DNA from: a bacterium
GTDB taxonomy: Bacteria > Desulfobacterota > GWC2-55-46
Assembly (NCBI GenBank): GCA_027310325.1
Contig: DAIDBB010000584.1
Span: 1-11,762 of the forward strand
Length of the DNA stretch: 11,762 nt
Direction: 5' to 3'
Positions within the stretch are counted from its first letter, which is position 1. Each line of letters starts with the position of its first letter. Of this stretch, positions 1-6,983 are shown one piece after another. The notes under the pieces were generated by a model that did not search any database, was not told where the DNA came from, and worked only from the letters and a program-made list of their open reading frames with translations. The position numbers were made by a program, and so were the translations under genes.

Positions 1-73
1 GTAAGGTCCACGCCCCTTCGGAGAGACTTTTTAATGGATTAATCGGGGGATCTCTATTAAAATTATTGGTATT
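1..73 (+). other. Left edge: possible tail of an upstream gene and mnmA leader
   Basis: The first ~30 bases are GC-rich like coding DNA and the next ~40 are AT-rich. Two plus-strand frames are open from the edge. One ends at TAA 40-42. The other runs to TGA 75-77 and would overlap the mnmA start by 4 bases (ATGA), the same arrangement seen at the mnmA/mtaB junction. The second frame uses TTA/CTA/TTG leucine codons near its end, unlike the real genes here, so a stop at 40-42 followed by a short leader is at least as likely. A TATTAAAAT stretch at 55-63 could be a -10 element, but I see no good -35. The upstream product cannot be identified from so few residues. Confidence 0.25.
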
Positions 74-1201
74 ATGAAGAATGCCTATACAAATCCCGGG
101 AGGGTCGTTGTGGCCATGAGCGGCGGGGTAGATTCCTCCGCGGCCCTCGCGATCCTCAAGGAAAGGGGTTTCGACTGCATAGGCGTATCCATGCAGCTCT
201 GGGACTATTCGAAAAAAGAGGACGCCCTGGGAGCCACGGCCGGAAGCTGCTGCTCGCTTGACGACATTAACGACGCCAGGAGGGTGGCCGATGGTCTCAA
301 CGTCCCTTTTTACGCCGTAAACGTCGAAGAGGCCTTCGGACGGGAGGTCGTCGATTATTTCATAAAGAGCTACGCTTCCGGCGAGACCCCGAACCCCTGC
401 GCGAAATGCAACCAGGTGCTTAAGTTCGAGGTGCTCTTAAGGAAGGCCCTCTCTCTCGGGGCCGATTATCTGGCGACCGGCCATTACGCGAGGATAATCC
501 CCGACGGTCCCGGACACAGGCTCCTTAAAGGCGTTGACAGGGACAAGGACCAGAGCTACTTCCTCTTTACCATGACGCCCTCGCAGCTATCGAGGGTGCT
601 TTTCCCCGTTGGGTCGTTAACTAAAACGGAGGTGAGGGAGTACGCCAGAAAGATAGGCTTAAGGACTTCTGAGAAGAAAGAAAGCCAGGACATATGCTTT
701 GTCGAGGAGCCTCGATACGCGGAGTTCCTGTCGGCGAGGGTACAGGGCAGAATCGGCGAGATAGTCGACGCCTCCGGCAAGGTCCTCGGGACCCATTCCG
801 GGCTCTTTAATTATACCGTCGGGCAGAGAAAGGGCCTTAACCTTTCGGGCGGGCCTTTTTACGTCTCGGCCATCGACGCCGCGAATAACCGCCTCATAGT
901 GGGCCCCGCCGAAGGCCTTTACTCCGAGGGTCTAATCGCCCGGGAGATGAACTGGATCGATAAGGACGCAAGGGAGTTGGCCTTGAAGGGGGGGCTTACC
1001 GCGACCGCGAAGGTCCGCTACAGGCACCCCGGCGTCGAGTGCGTCGTTACCGCGATAGACGGCAGCCGCGCAAGAGCCGTCTTTAGGACCCCCGAGAAAG
1101 CTGTCACTCCCGGACAGGCCGTCGTATTTTACCGGGAAGACGCGGTCCTCGGCGGCGGCTGGATAGAACGGGCCGTTAAGGACAAAGAGGGGTTGGAATG
1201 A
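74..1201 (+). CDS. mnmA: tRNA-specific 2-thiouridylase MnmA (CxxC type)
   Basis: A cytoplasmic enzyme that adenylates and then thiolates U34 in tRNA-Lys, tRNA-Glu and tRNA-Gln (s2U34), using ATP and a sulfur donor relay. The 375-residue length is normal for the family. The PP-loop motif SGGVDSS is at residues 16-22. GHYAR (136-140), DKDQSYFLF (157-165) and KKESQDICF (201-209) are family landmarks, and the C-terminal beta-barrel region ends near PGQAVVFY. Cys208 matches the second catalytic cysteine (E. coli Cys199), and Cys112 in TPNPCAKCN matches E. coli Cys102. The Asp three residues before that cysteine in E. coli is Cys109 here, giving a CxxC site. The start at 74 is chosen because it leaves the strand before the PP-loop intact. 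Its SD is weak, and a GTG at 110 behind GGGAGG would cut into that strand. The stop overlaps the mtaB start by 4 bases. Confidence 0.96.
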   Translation: MKNAYTNPGRVVVAMSGGVDSSAALAILKERGFDCIGVSMQLWDYSKKEDALGATAGSCCSLDDINDARRVADGLNVPFYAVNVEEAFGREVVDYFIKSYASGETPNPCAKCNQVLKFEVLLRKALSLGADYLATGHYARIIPDGPGHRLLKGVDRDKDQSYFLFTMTPSQLSRVLFPVGSLTKTEVREYARKIGLRTSEKKESQDICFVEEPRYAEFLSARVQGRIGEIVDASGKVLGTHSGLFNYTVGQRKGLNLSGGPFYVSAIDAANNRLIVGPAEGLYSEGLIAREMNWIDKDARELALKGGLTATAKVRYRHPGVECVVTAIDGSRARAVFRTPEKAVTPGQAVVFYREDAVLGGGWIERAVKDKEGLE

Positions 1202-2535
1202 CGCTTACGGGAAATGGGATGGGAATAAGGGTGGTATCGGTCTCCACCCTGGGCTGCAAGTCTAACCAGTACGACTCTTCGGCCATCGAGGATATCCTGA
1301 AGGAAGAGGGGAGGCTCGATATTGTGCCGTTCCCCGGGCCGGCGGACGCCTACATAATAAACACCTGTACCGTAACGGGAAGGACCGACAGTCAGTCGCG
1401 CCAGCTCATAAGAAAGGTCCGCAGAATCAACCCGGACGCGATAGTCATAGTCACGGGCTGCTACGCGCAGGTCTCGCCCACTGAGGTAAGCCGGATAGAA
1501 GGCGTCGATTACGTGCTCGGCAATCCGCAGAAAGGCGAAGTGCTTAAGTACCTACGGATGGGCAGGCAGAAGTCCGCGAAAACCGTTGTAGGGGACTGCG
1601 GGGAGGGCGCCCCCCTTACCCTCAAGGCCCGGGGTTCAATGGGCCGGACAAGGGCGAACCTCAAGGTCCAGGAGGGGTGCAACAGGAGCTGCTCCTACTG
1701 CATAATACCGATGGCCCGCGGCGCGTCAAAGAGCGTTACGCTCGAGGGTGTAGAGCGCGAGATCGACACGCTCGTTGGGGCTGGCTTCAAGGAGATCGTC
1801 CTTACAGGCATACACCTCGGGGCCTACGGCGCCGACCTCGGCATACCGTCCGGCATAACCTCGGTACTCGAGCTTATCGAGAAAAGGGGCTACCCCTGCC
1901 GTTTTAGATTGAGTTCCCTCGACCCGGACGAGGTGACGGATGGGCTTATAGATGTGCTTAAATCTTCCAGGAGGGTCTGCAACCACCTCCATCTGCCGCT
2001 CCAGAGCGGGGACGATACCGTCATTAGAAGGATGAAAAGGCCTTATACCGGTGCCTTGTTCGGCCAGAAGGTCTTAAGGCTCGCCGAAGAAGTCCGGGAT
2101 ATATCGATCGGGGTCGACGTGATAGCGGGGTTTCCCGGAGAGGGCGAAAGGGAGTTCGAGAATACTTTTTCGCTACTGAGGGACCTTCCCGTCTCCTACC
2201 TCCACATATTCCCGTTCTCGAAAAGGCGCGGCACCGCCGCGGCTGGATTCTACGGGCATGTTGTTCCGGCGATTATAAACGAGAGGTGCGCGAGGCTTAA
2301 AGAGCTCGATTCGCTTAAAAGGGAGAGGTTCTTCAGGGGTTTTATCGGCAGAAAGGCCGAGGTCCTTGTCGAGTCGTCAAGGGATAAGGCTACGGGGAAC
2401 CTCAAGGGCAGGGCGCGCAATTACTTGCCTGTTGTCTTCGAAGGCAAGGACGCGCTTAAGGGGACGCTCGCGGAAGTCGTTCTTGAAGGGTTTACGACCG
2501 AGCGCATGTCCGGGATAATTTCAGCCGTTCAGTAG
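1198..2535 (+). CDS. mtaB: tRNA t6A37 methylthiotransferase MtaB (radical SAM)
   Basis: Methylthiotransferase converting t6A37 to ms2t6A37 next to the anticodon of ANN-decoding tRNAs, notably tRNA-Lys. It uses two 4Fe-4S clusters and S-adenosylmethionine. At 445 residues it has the full family architecture. The N-terminal UPF0004 domain carries cluster cysteines Cys20 (TLGCKSNQYDS), Cys57 (NTCTVT) and Cys88 (GCYAQ). The radical-SAM CxxxCxxC is at Cys161, Cys165 and Cys168. HLPLQSG is at 265-271, and a TRAM RNA-binding domain spans about 379-445. The TLGCKxNQYDS form fits MtaB rather than MiaB (TYGCQMN) or RimO (SLGCPKN). The start ATG at 1198 lies within the mnmA stop (ATGA), with GAGG upstream inside mnmA, so translational coupling is likely. 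A second ATG at 1219 is possible and would remove only 7 residues. The 3' end converges on the Roadblock gene, with 9 bases between stops and no room for a terminator. Confidence 0.95.
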   Translation: MTLTGNGMGIRVVSVSTLGCKSNQYDSSAIEDILKEEGRLDIVPFPGPADAYIINTCTVTGRTDSQSRQLIRKVRRINPDAIVIVTGCYAQVSPTEVSRIEGVDYVLGNPQKGEVLKYLRMGRQKSAKTVVGDCGEGAPLTLKARGSMGRTRANLKVQEGCNRSCSYCIIPMARGASKSVTLEGVEREIDTLVGAGFKEIVLTGIHLGAYGADLGIPSGITSVLELIEKRGYPCRFRLSSLDPDEVTDGLIDVLKSSRRVCNHLHLPLQSGDDTVIRRMKRPYTGALFGQKVLRLAEEVRDISIGVDVIAGFPGEGEREFENTFSLLRDLPVSYLHIFPFSKRRGTAAAGFYGHVVPAIINERCARLKELDSLKRERFFRGFIGRKAEVLVESSRDKATGNLKGRARNYLPVVFEGKDALKGTLAEVVLEGFTTERMSGIISAVQ

Positions 2536-2544
2536 GCAGGATTC

Positions 2545-2904
2545 TCAACCCAGTTCCTTTTCTATCTTCGCTATCGCCTTTCTCGATTCCGAAAGGGCCT
2601 TGCCCAGGTGCCTCGACTTATTCATGGAGAGCACCAGGCAGAGCCCCTCCTTGAGGGTGCATATTGTAAGCCTTGAGTTCCCGGTGGAGATCGAAACCGC
2701 CTTTACCTGGCCCGGTTCCTTAAGCCGGGCCGCGGCGTCCTGAACTATATTTAAGATCACCCCATTGTGCGCGCCTATGAGGTCTATCTCGACAGAGGGG
2801 GCCGCCGCGAAAGACGCCACGACCTCTCCGTCGAGACTCAGGAGCACCGCCCCCTCGGCCCCGCTTTTTTTCGCCAACTCTGTCAATATGAGGTTGAATG
2901 GCAT
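2545..2904 (-). CDS. Roadblock/LC7-domain protein (MglB-like fold)
   Basis: A 119-residue single-domain protein. The pattern fits Roadblock/LC7: an N-terminal amphipathic helix (about 1-14, PFNLILTELAKKSG), a strand pair AVLLSLDGEVVASF (19-32), a central helix around GAHNGVILNIVQDAAARL, and strands ending in LTICTLKEGLCLVLSM. The family forms homodimers that bind or regulate small Ras-like GTPases. MglB, the GTPase-activating partner of MglA in cell polarity, is the best-known bacterial member. No MglA-like GTPase lies in this window, so the partner is unknown. It follows smc on the same strand after 60 bases with no visible terminator, which suggests co-transcription. An SD-like AGGCAGG stands just before the ATG. 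There is no signal peptide or membrane segment. The family call is fairly secure, the biological role is not. Confidence 0.8.
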   Translation of the reverse strand: MPFNLILTELAKKSGAEGAVLLSLDGEVVASFAAAPSVEIDLIGAHNGVILNIVQDAAARLKEPGQVKAVSISTGNSRLTICTLKEGLCLVLSMNKSRHLGKALSESRKAIAKIEKELG

Positions 2905-2964
2905 TTGAAACCTGCCTCTGAAGCCCTGCCAGCCGATGACACCGGTAACGCCGGGTAAGGAGGC

Positions 2965-5900
2965 CTAAAATTTTACAGAGATTATCTTCGAAACACCCGG
3001 CTCCTGCATGGTTATGCCGTAAAGGGCGTCGGCCATCTCCATCGACTTCTTGTTATGTGTTATCAGGACGAACTGGCTCAACTTCGACATCTCATGGACG
3101 AACCCGTTGAACCTGTCGATGTTCGCGTCATCGAGAGGCGCGTCCACCTCGTCGAGGAGACAGAACGGGCTCGGCTTTATAAGGAAGATGGAGAATATGA
3201 GGGAGGTCGCCGTAAGGGCCTTCTCTCCGCCCGAAAGGAGCGTTATGTTCTGGAGCCTTTTGCCCGGCGGCTGCGCGACTATCTCGATCCCGGATTCCAG
3301 TATATCGCCGTCATCTGAAAGCCGGAGCTCAGCCTTGCCCCCGTTAAAGAACTTCGGGAAGGTCTCCTGGAACTTCGCGTTGATCTCGTCGAACGCGCTC
3401 CTGAACTTTTCGCGCGTGGTCCTGTTGATCTTGGTTATGGCCGTATGGAGGCTTTCGACCGACCGGGTGAGATCTGCCTGCTGGTCGAGGAGGAACTGGT
3501 GCCTCCGTTCGAGGTCCGCGTATTCCTCAAGGGCGGACAGGCTCACTTCGCCAAGGGAGGCTATCTTTTCCCTCAGTCCTTCTTTCTTCGCCTCAAGGGA
3601 CCCGATGTCCGCAACGCCTTCGCCCTCCTCGGATTGTCCGCACCCTTCCGGCTCCGGGCTGAACGTCTCTATGTCGATGGAGTACTTCTCGGCCATCCTT
3701 TCCTTGAGGTTCGCGGCCCCCAGCTCCATCTCCTTAAGCTCTATCGAGAGCCGGCCCTTCAATTCCTGGAGCTCGTTGAACCTGGACTTTATCCCCTTGA
3801 GCTCCGAATCTATTTCCTTTACACGGTTATTAAGTTCTTCGAGGCGCTCGTTCCTTGCCACGCCGTCCTTACGCGCCTCATCGGTCCGCGTAAGGAGCTC
3901 CTCGAGACGGGCCTTGAGCGCCGTTATCTCTTCGAGCTTCCGGGCAGACTCGGCCTTGCCCCGGTCGATCTCTTCTTCCCTGGACCGAATCCTGCCGGCG
4001 GTCTCCCCTATGGACCTTTCCTTTTCGGAGATCTGGTTCTTAAGCGATTCGTAACGCTCTTTCGCCTGGGCTATGGTCACCTTTATCTCGGTCACCTCAT
4101 GCGTAAGCTTCTCTTTTTCCGCCGCTATCGCGGATATCTCGCCCTGAAGGGCCACGGCGGACGCCTCTTTTTCAGCGGCGCTTATTTCAAGCCCTTCCCT
4201 TTCCGCCGAGAGGGCCGCCTTTTTTGCGGCTATCTCGGTAAGCTTTGCGACCGATTCGTCTATTTCGGCGCTCAGGGCCGCCGTCAAGCCGGTAAGCCTC
4301 GCGAACTCGTCTTCCTGTATCTTGATCTCGCTTTCAAGGTTTACCTTGGCGATATCCGCCGCGTGAAGCCTTTCCCTCAGGGCGTCAAGCGAGGGCTTTG
4401 CGGAAAGTATGGCTTCCTCGACGTCTTTCATCCCGGCTTCAAGCCCCGAGATCCTGGATTCAAGCTCCCCGGTTCTTACGCGGAGCCTTTTTATCTCGCC
4501 CCTTCTCTGAAGGATGCCCGTATCGGAGGCGTTTGAAGAGCCCCCGGTTATTATCCCCTGCGGGTCTATGACCTCGCCTTCAAGGGTGACTATCGTCTTG
4601 AACGAGCCGTTCTGCTTCCAGACATCCATGGCGCTCTCAAGGTCCGGGACGACGATGGCGTCCCCCAGTACGCAGCTTACTACCGAGTCGTAACCTTCTT
4701 TTATCCGTATCTCGCTTAAAAGCTCCTTCGCGCCCGGATAATTGACGGTCCCGGCCTGGACCGGCAGAGGGGTCCTTACCGCCCTGGCCTCTTTTACCGG
4801 CACGAAACTGCCCCTGCCGACGCTATTTTTCTTAAGATACTCTATTGCATCGAGGCCCTCTTTCTGGCTCTCGACTATTATGTACTGGAGCCTCTCGCCC
4901 ATTACGGCCTCAACGGCCTTCTCGTAGCCGGCGTTCGTCTCGATGACGTCCGCTACGAGCCCCCGGACCCCGGCGTCATTCCTGCGCATTATCGCCTTTG
5001 CCCCGTCCTTGAGGTTCTCGAAGTTCCTTTCCGTCTCCTCAAGAGTGGCCATACGAGCGGATGCCCTGGTGAACTCGTCTTTAAGGCCCGTAAGCTCCGA
5101 CTCGCCGGCGGCCTTTTCCTTTTCGAGGGAGTCAAGCCGGCTCTTCGCGGCCGCAAGTTCGACCTCGATCGACTCCTTTTCCGCCGAAGACCTTTTTATC
5201 TCCTCCTTCAAGGACGCAAGCGGGCCTTCCCTTAACGAGAGCTTCCTCGCGGCGTCTTCCTTTTCGGATGCCGCCTTCGACTCCTTGTGGCGAAGGTGTT
5301 CCTCGTCCTTCAAGAGGGACTGAAGAAAGTGGCGTATGTCCGTAAGCCGCGCGGTTATCTTCATGGATTCGGCCGCGCGCATGCCGCGGACCTCTTCCTT
5401 TTCCTTAAGCTGCGAAGCGAGCGCCGCGAGCCTCCCGGCGCCCTCATCGAGCTTCCGGGCCGTATCCTTTATGAGAGAGTCGACCCTTGAAACTTCCGCG
5501 TTGAGCCGTTCGACGTCCTGCGCGGTGCTTACCCTGTATTCCTTGAGTTCCTCTATCTCCCGGAGAAGCCTTTCTTCGTCCCTCCTTATCTCCTCGGCCC
5601 TCATTTTGGCCAGCGCGCTTGTCCGTTCCTCTTTCTGTATGAGGCTTTCAAGCTCGAATACTTTTTCTCTTACGGCCTTGTATTCGCCCTCCTCCTTCAG
5701 ATAATCGACCTTTATAGTCTCTGAAAGCGCCTCTTTTTCGCTCGTGAGGGTCGAGAGGGCCACCTCTTCGTCCTTCACCCCTTCGAGTCTCTTCGACGCG
5801 CCTTCCAAAGCGTCCTTGAGCTCTTTCAATTCGAGGGACGAGAGCATGAGCTCTACGGACCTTAGCTCTTCCCTTAAGACCTTGTACCTCTCGGCCTTTT

Positions 5901-6537
5901 TTGCCTGCCGGTTAAGAGAGTTAAGCTGCCTTTTGACCTCGCTTATGATGTCATTTACCCTTGTAAGGTTTTCCTTTGTCGCCTCGAGCCTCCGGAGGGC
6001 CGCCTCTTTCTTGTGTTTGAACTTGCTTACGCCGGCCGCCTCCTCGAATATCACCCTTCTTTCCTCGGGCTTGGCGTTAACGAGCCAGCCTACCTGGCCC
6101 TGCTCGATTATCGAATAAGCCCTCGTGCCGATGCCTGTATCGGTAAAGAGGTCGACGATGTCGCGGAGCCTTGACGGGACCTTGTTTATGTAATACTCGC
6201 TCTCGCCGGACCTGTAAAGGCGCCTGGAGACCTCTATTTCGGTGAAGTTCGCGAACATGGCGGGGCCGAGGCCCTGCTCGTTGGCGAAGGTGAGGGTCAC
6301 TTCAGCCATGCCGAGAGGTTTTCTAGACTCGCTGCCGGTGAAGATGACGTCCTCCATGTGCTTGCCGCGCAGGTGTCTGGCGTTCTGCTCTCCAAGCACA
6401 CATCTGATGGAGTCGACTATATTACTCTTGCCGCACCCGTTCGGCCCGATTATGGCCGAAGTGCCAGCAGGAAAGCTGAAAGTGACTTTATCGACAAAGG
6501 ATTTAAATCCGTGGATTGTGAGCTTTTTTATCCTCAT
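2965..6537 (-). CDS. smc: Chromosome partition protein Smc
   Basis: Structural maintenance of chromosomes ATPase. It dimerises at the hinge and, with ScpA and ScpB (not in this window), extrudes DNA loops to compact and segregate the nucleoid. The 1190-residue length is typical. The N-terminal head starts MRIKKLTIHGFKSF and has Walker A GPNGCGKSN (31-39) and Q-loop Gln51. Long Glu/Lys/Leu-rich heptad coiled coils run from about 170 to 518 and 680 to 1020. They flank a glycine-containing hinge at about 520-675 (from GVRGLVADV to near GIITGGSS). The C-terminal head carries the ABC signature LSGGE (1101-1105), Walker B FCLLDE with Asp1129 and catalytic Glu1130, and switch His1161 in THNKK. All ATPase residues are intact. 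The start is fixed by AGAGGA about 5 bases upstream and by the conserved N-terminus. A promoter is proposed at 6563-6591. The Roadblock gene follows downstream. Confidence 0.97.
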   Translation of the reverse strand: MRIKKLTIHGFKSFVDKVTFSFPAGTSAIIGPNGCGKSNIVDSIRCVLGEQNARHLRGKHMEDVIFTGSESRKPLGMAEVTLTFANEQGLGPAMFANFTEIEVSRRLYRSGESEYYINKVPSRLRDIVDLFTDTGIGTRAYSIIEQGQVGWLVNAKPEERRVIFEEAAGVSKFKHKKEAALRRLEATKENLTRVNDIISEVKRQLNSLNRQAKKAERYKVLREELRSVELMLSSLELKELKDALEGASKRLEGVKDEEVALSTLTSEKEALSETIKVDYLKEEGEYKAVREKVFELESLIQKEERTSALAKMRAEEIRRDEERLLREIEELKEYRVSTAQDVERLNAEVSRVDSLIKDTARKLDEGAGRLAALASQLKEKEEVRGMRAAESMKITARLTDIRHFLQSLLKDEEHLRHKESKAASEKEDAARKLSLREGPLASLKEEIKRSSAEKESIEVELAAAKSRLDSLEKEKAAGESELTGLKDEFTRASARMATLEETERNFENLKDGAKAIMRRNDAGVRGLVADVIETNAGYEKAVEAVMGERLQYIIVESQKEGLDAIEYLKKNSVGRGSFVPVKEARAVRTPLPVQAGTVNYPGAKELLSEIRIKEGYDSVVSCVLGDAIVVPDLESAMDVWKQNGSFKTIVTLEGEVIDPQGIITGGSSNASDTGILQRRGEIKRLRVRTGELESRISGLEAGMKDVEEAILSAKPSLDALRERLHAADIAKVNLESEIKIQEDEFARLTGLTAALSAEIDESVAKLTEIAAKKAALSAEREGLEISAAEKEASAVALQGEISAIAAEKEKLTHEVTEIKVTIAQAKERYESLKNQISEKERSIGETAGRIRSREEEIDRGKAESARKLEEITALKARLEELLTRTDEARKDGVARNERLEELNNRVKEIDSELKGIKSRFNELQELKGRLSIELKEMELGAANLKERMAEKYSIDIETFSPEPEGCGQSEEGEGVADIGSLEAKKEGLREKIASLGEVSLSALEEYADLERRHQFLLDQQADLTRSVESLHTAITKINRTTREKFRSAFDEINAKFQETFPKFFNGGKAELRLSDDGDILESGIEIVAQPPGKRLQNITLLSGGEKALTATSLIFSIFLIKPSPFCLLDEVDAPLDDANIDRFNGFVHEMSKLSQFVLITHNKKSMEMADALYGITMQEPGVSKIISVKF

Positions 6538-6562
6538 AGGTTCCTCTTATTATTGGCTCAGA

Positions 6563-6591
6563 ATCGTAGCAAAGTTTTGACCCTTTGTAAA
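6563..6591 (-). promoter_or_regulatory. Putative sigma-70 promoter of smc
   Basis: On the minus strand, TTTACA (6586-6591, 5 of 6 to TTGACA) and TACGAT (6563-6568, 4 of 6 to TATAAT) are separated by exactly 17 bases. Transcription would begin near 6556, leaving a leader of about 19 bases that contains the AGAGGA ribosome binding site before the smc ATG. This is a pattern match only; other AT-rich -10-like hexamers lie further upstream. Confidence 0.45.
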
Positions 6592-6750
6592 GTAAAAAAA
6601 TACCATAGAAAGTATGAAAAATGCCTGCATAATACTATATATTGGGTAGATGGGGAAAATGCGAATGTCTCTGTTTTTTCTTTTTTTTGTAGATTGGCCT
6701 GAATCGGGATACCCCTTTTTTATAACAGAACATATGGTCTCACAAATACG

Positions 6751-6784
6751 ATTGATTATCAATTTCTAAAAGACGCTTTTAGAA
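6751..6784. repeat. Two adjacent perfect dyads (operator-like)
   Basis: ATTGAT-T-ATCAAT (6751-6763) is a 13-base perfect palindrome with a 1-base centre. It abuts TTCTAAAAG-ACG-CTTTTAGAA (6764-6784), a perfect 9-bp inverted repeat with a 3-base centre. They lie 33-54 bases before a possible -10 and about 80-115 bases before the small ORF start. The first has some resemblance to the core of Fur-type boxes (GATAATGATAATCATTATC), but not enough to name a regulator. The second could also fold as an RNA hairpin, though no proper T-run follows. Either a repressor/activator site or chance symmetry in AT-rich DNA is possible. Confidence 0.45.
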
Positions 6785-6850
6785 GGTTTTGAACAGGATT
6801 TTTATGGCACATGGGTTATATTTTATTGCCTATAGAGAGGAATTTGCGTC

Positions 6851-6859
6851 AAGGAGGTG
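6851..6859 (+). promoter_or_regulatory. Strong Shine-Dalgarno of the small ORF
   Basis: AAGGAGGTG is a 9-base match to the anti-SD of 16S rRNA. It is placed so that the GGAGG core lies about 8 bases before the ATG at 6865. It is a better SD than that of any large gene in this window, which is the main argument that 6865-6981 is translated. Confidence 0.6.
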
Positions 6860-6864
6860 TTTTC

Positions 6865-6981
6865 ATGCATGAGGATGAGAGGAACAGGCCTTGGATCGGC
6901 GAACTTTTGCGGGAGCCAAGAAAAACGCGGTGGTCGCGGGGGGGGGGGCTGACAGCGACCGTTCATGTAAGTAGATTATGA
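6865..6981 (+). CDS. Candidate 38-residue small protein of unknown function
   Basis: ATG at 6865 to TGA at 6979-6981. I do not recognise the product. It begins MHEDERNRPWIGELLREPRK, is hydrophilic and basic (about eight Arg), has two Trp, a Gly-Gly-Gly encoded by an 11-G run, and no signal peptide or membrane helix. Support: a consensus SD at 6851-6859, and a strong terminator starting 3 bases after the stop (6984). Against: it is short, has no recognised homologue, and sits in intergenic DNA. A 10-base palindrome TCATGCATGA (6863-6872) covers the start codon. If the G run were one base longer, the frame would end ADSDRSCK at TAG 6972-6974; if one base shorter, it would stop almost at once. 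The segment also contains GGTCGC...GCGACC (6932-6961) and several GGA motifs, so a structured sRNA is a real alternative. Confidence 0.4.
   Translation: MHEDERNRPWIGELLREPRKTRWSRGGGLTATVHVSRL
6938..6948 (+). repeat. 11-G homopolymer inside the small ORF
   Basis: Eleven consecutive G lie between GGTCGC and CTGACA. Within the reading frame at 6865 they encode the end of an Arg codon and three Gly. Runs of this length are prone to replication slippage and also to sequencing or assembly error. It is flanked by GGTCGC (6932-6937) and GCGACC (6956-6961), which could close a hairpin with the G run in the loop. Confidence 0.9.
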
Positions 6982-6983
6982 GT

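Larger units (their letters stand above)
6538..6864. other. AT-rich intergenic region upstream of smc
   Basis: This stretch is markedly AT-richer than the surrounding genes. Next to smc it holds the smc ribosome binding site and proposed promoter. A T-rich tract follows at about 6672-6690. The half near 6751-6850 holds two adjacent dyads, an AT-rich TATATT hexamer (6817-6822) that could be a -10 for the small ORF at 6865 but lacks a well-spaced -35, and the small ORF's SD. A 70-codon minus-strand reading frame (6550-6762) starts at TTG without an SD and looks like an artefact of AT-rich sequence. No tRNA, transposase or known riboswitch is recognisable. Confidence 0.6.

Noticed and set aside
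110..112. GTG start for mnmA behind GGGAGG
   Set aside because: It would remove most of the beta strand leading into the PP-loop that the family conserves; ATG at 74 gives the normal N-terminus.
3050..5704. Several open frames opposite smc (for example 3050-4054, 3445-4536, 4943-5323, 5336-5704)
   Set aside because: Low-complexity Ser/Phe/Leu-rich translations are the expected antisense mirror of a Glu/Lys/Arg-rich coiled coil. None has independent signals.
6550..6762. 70-codon minus-strand frame just upstream of smc
   Set aside because: It begins at TTG without an SD, lies in AT-rich DNA overlapping the proposed smc promoter, and has no family resemblance.
6805..6819. TGGCAC followed by TTAT, resembling a sigma-54 promoter before the small ORF
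   Set aside because: The -24 half and the spacing fit, but the near-invariant GC of the -12 element is AT here.
6789..6822. TTGAAC ... TATATT as a sigma-70 promoter of the small ORF
   Set aside because: The spacer is 22 bases, too long for a standard promoter. TATATT alone is kept only as a weak -10 candidate.
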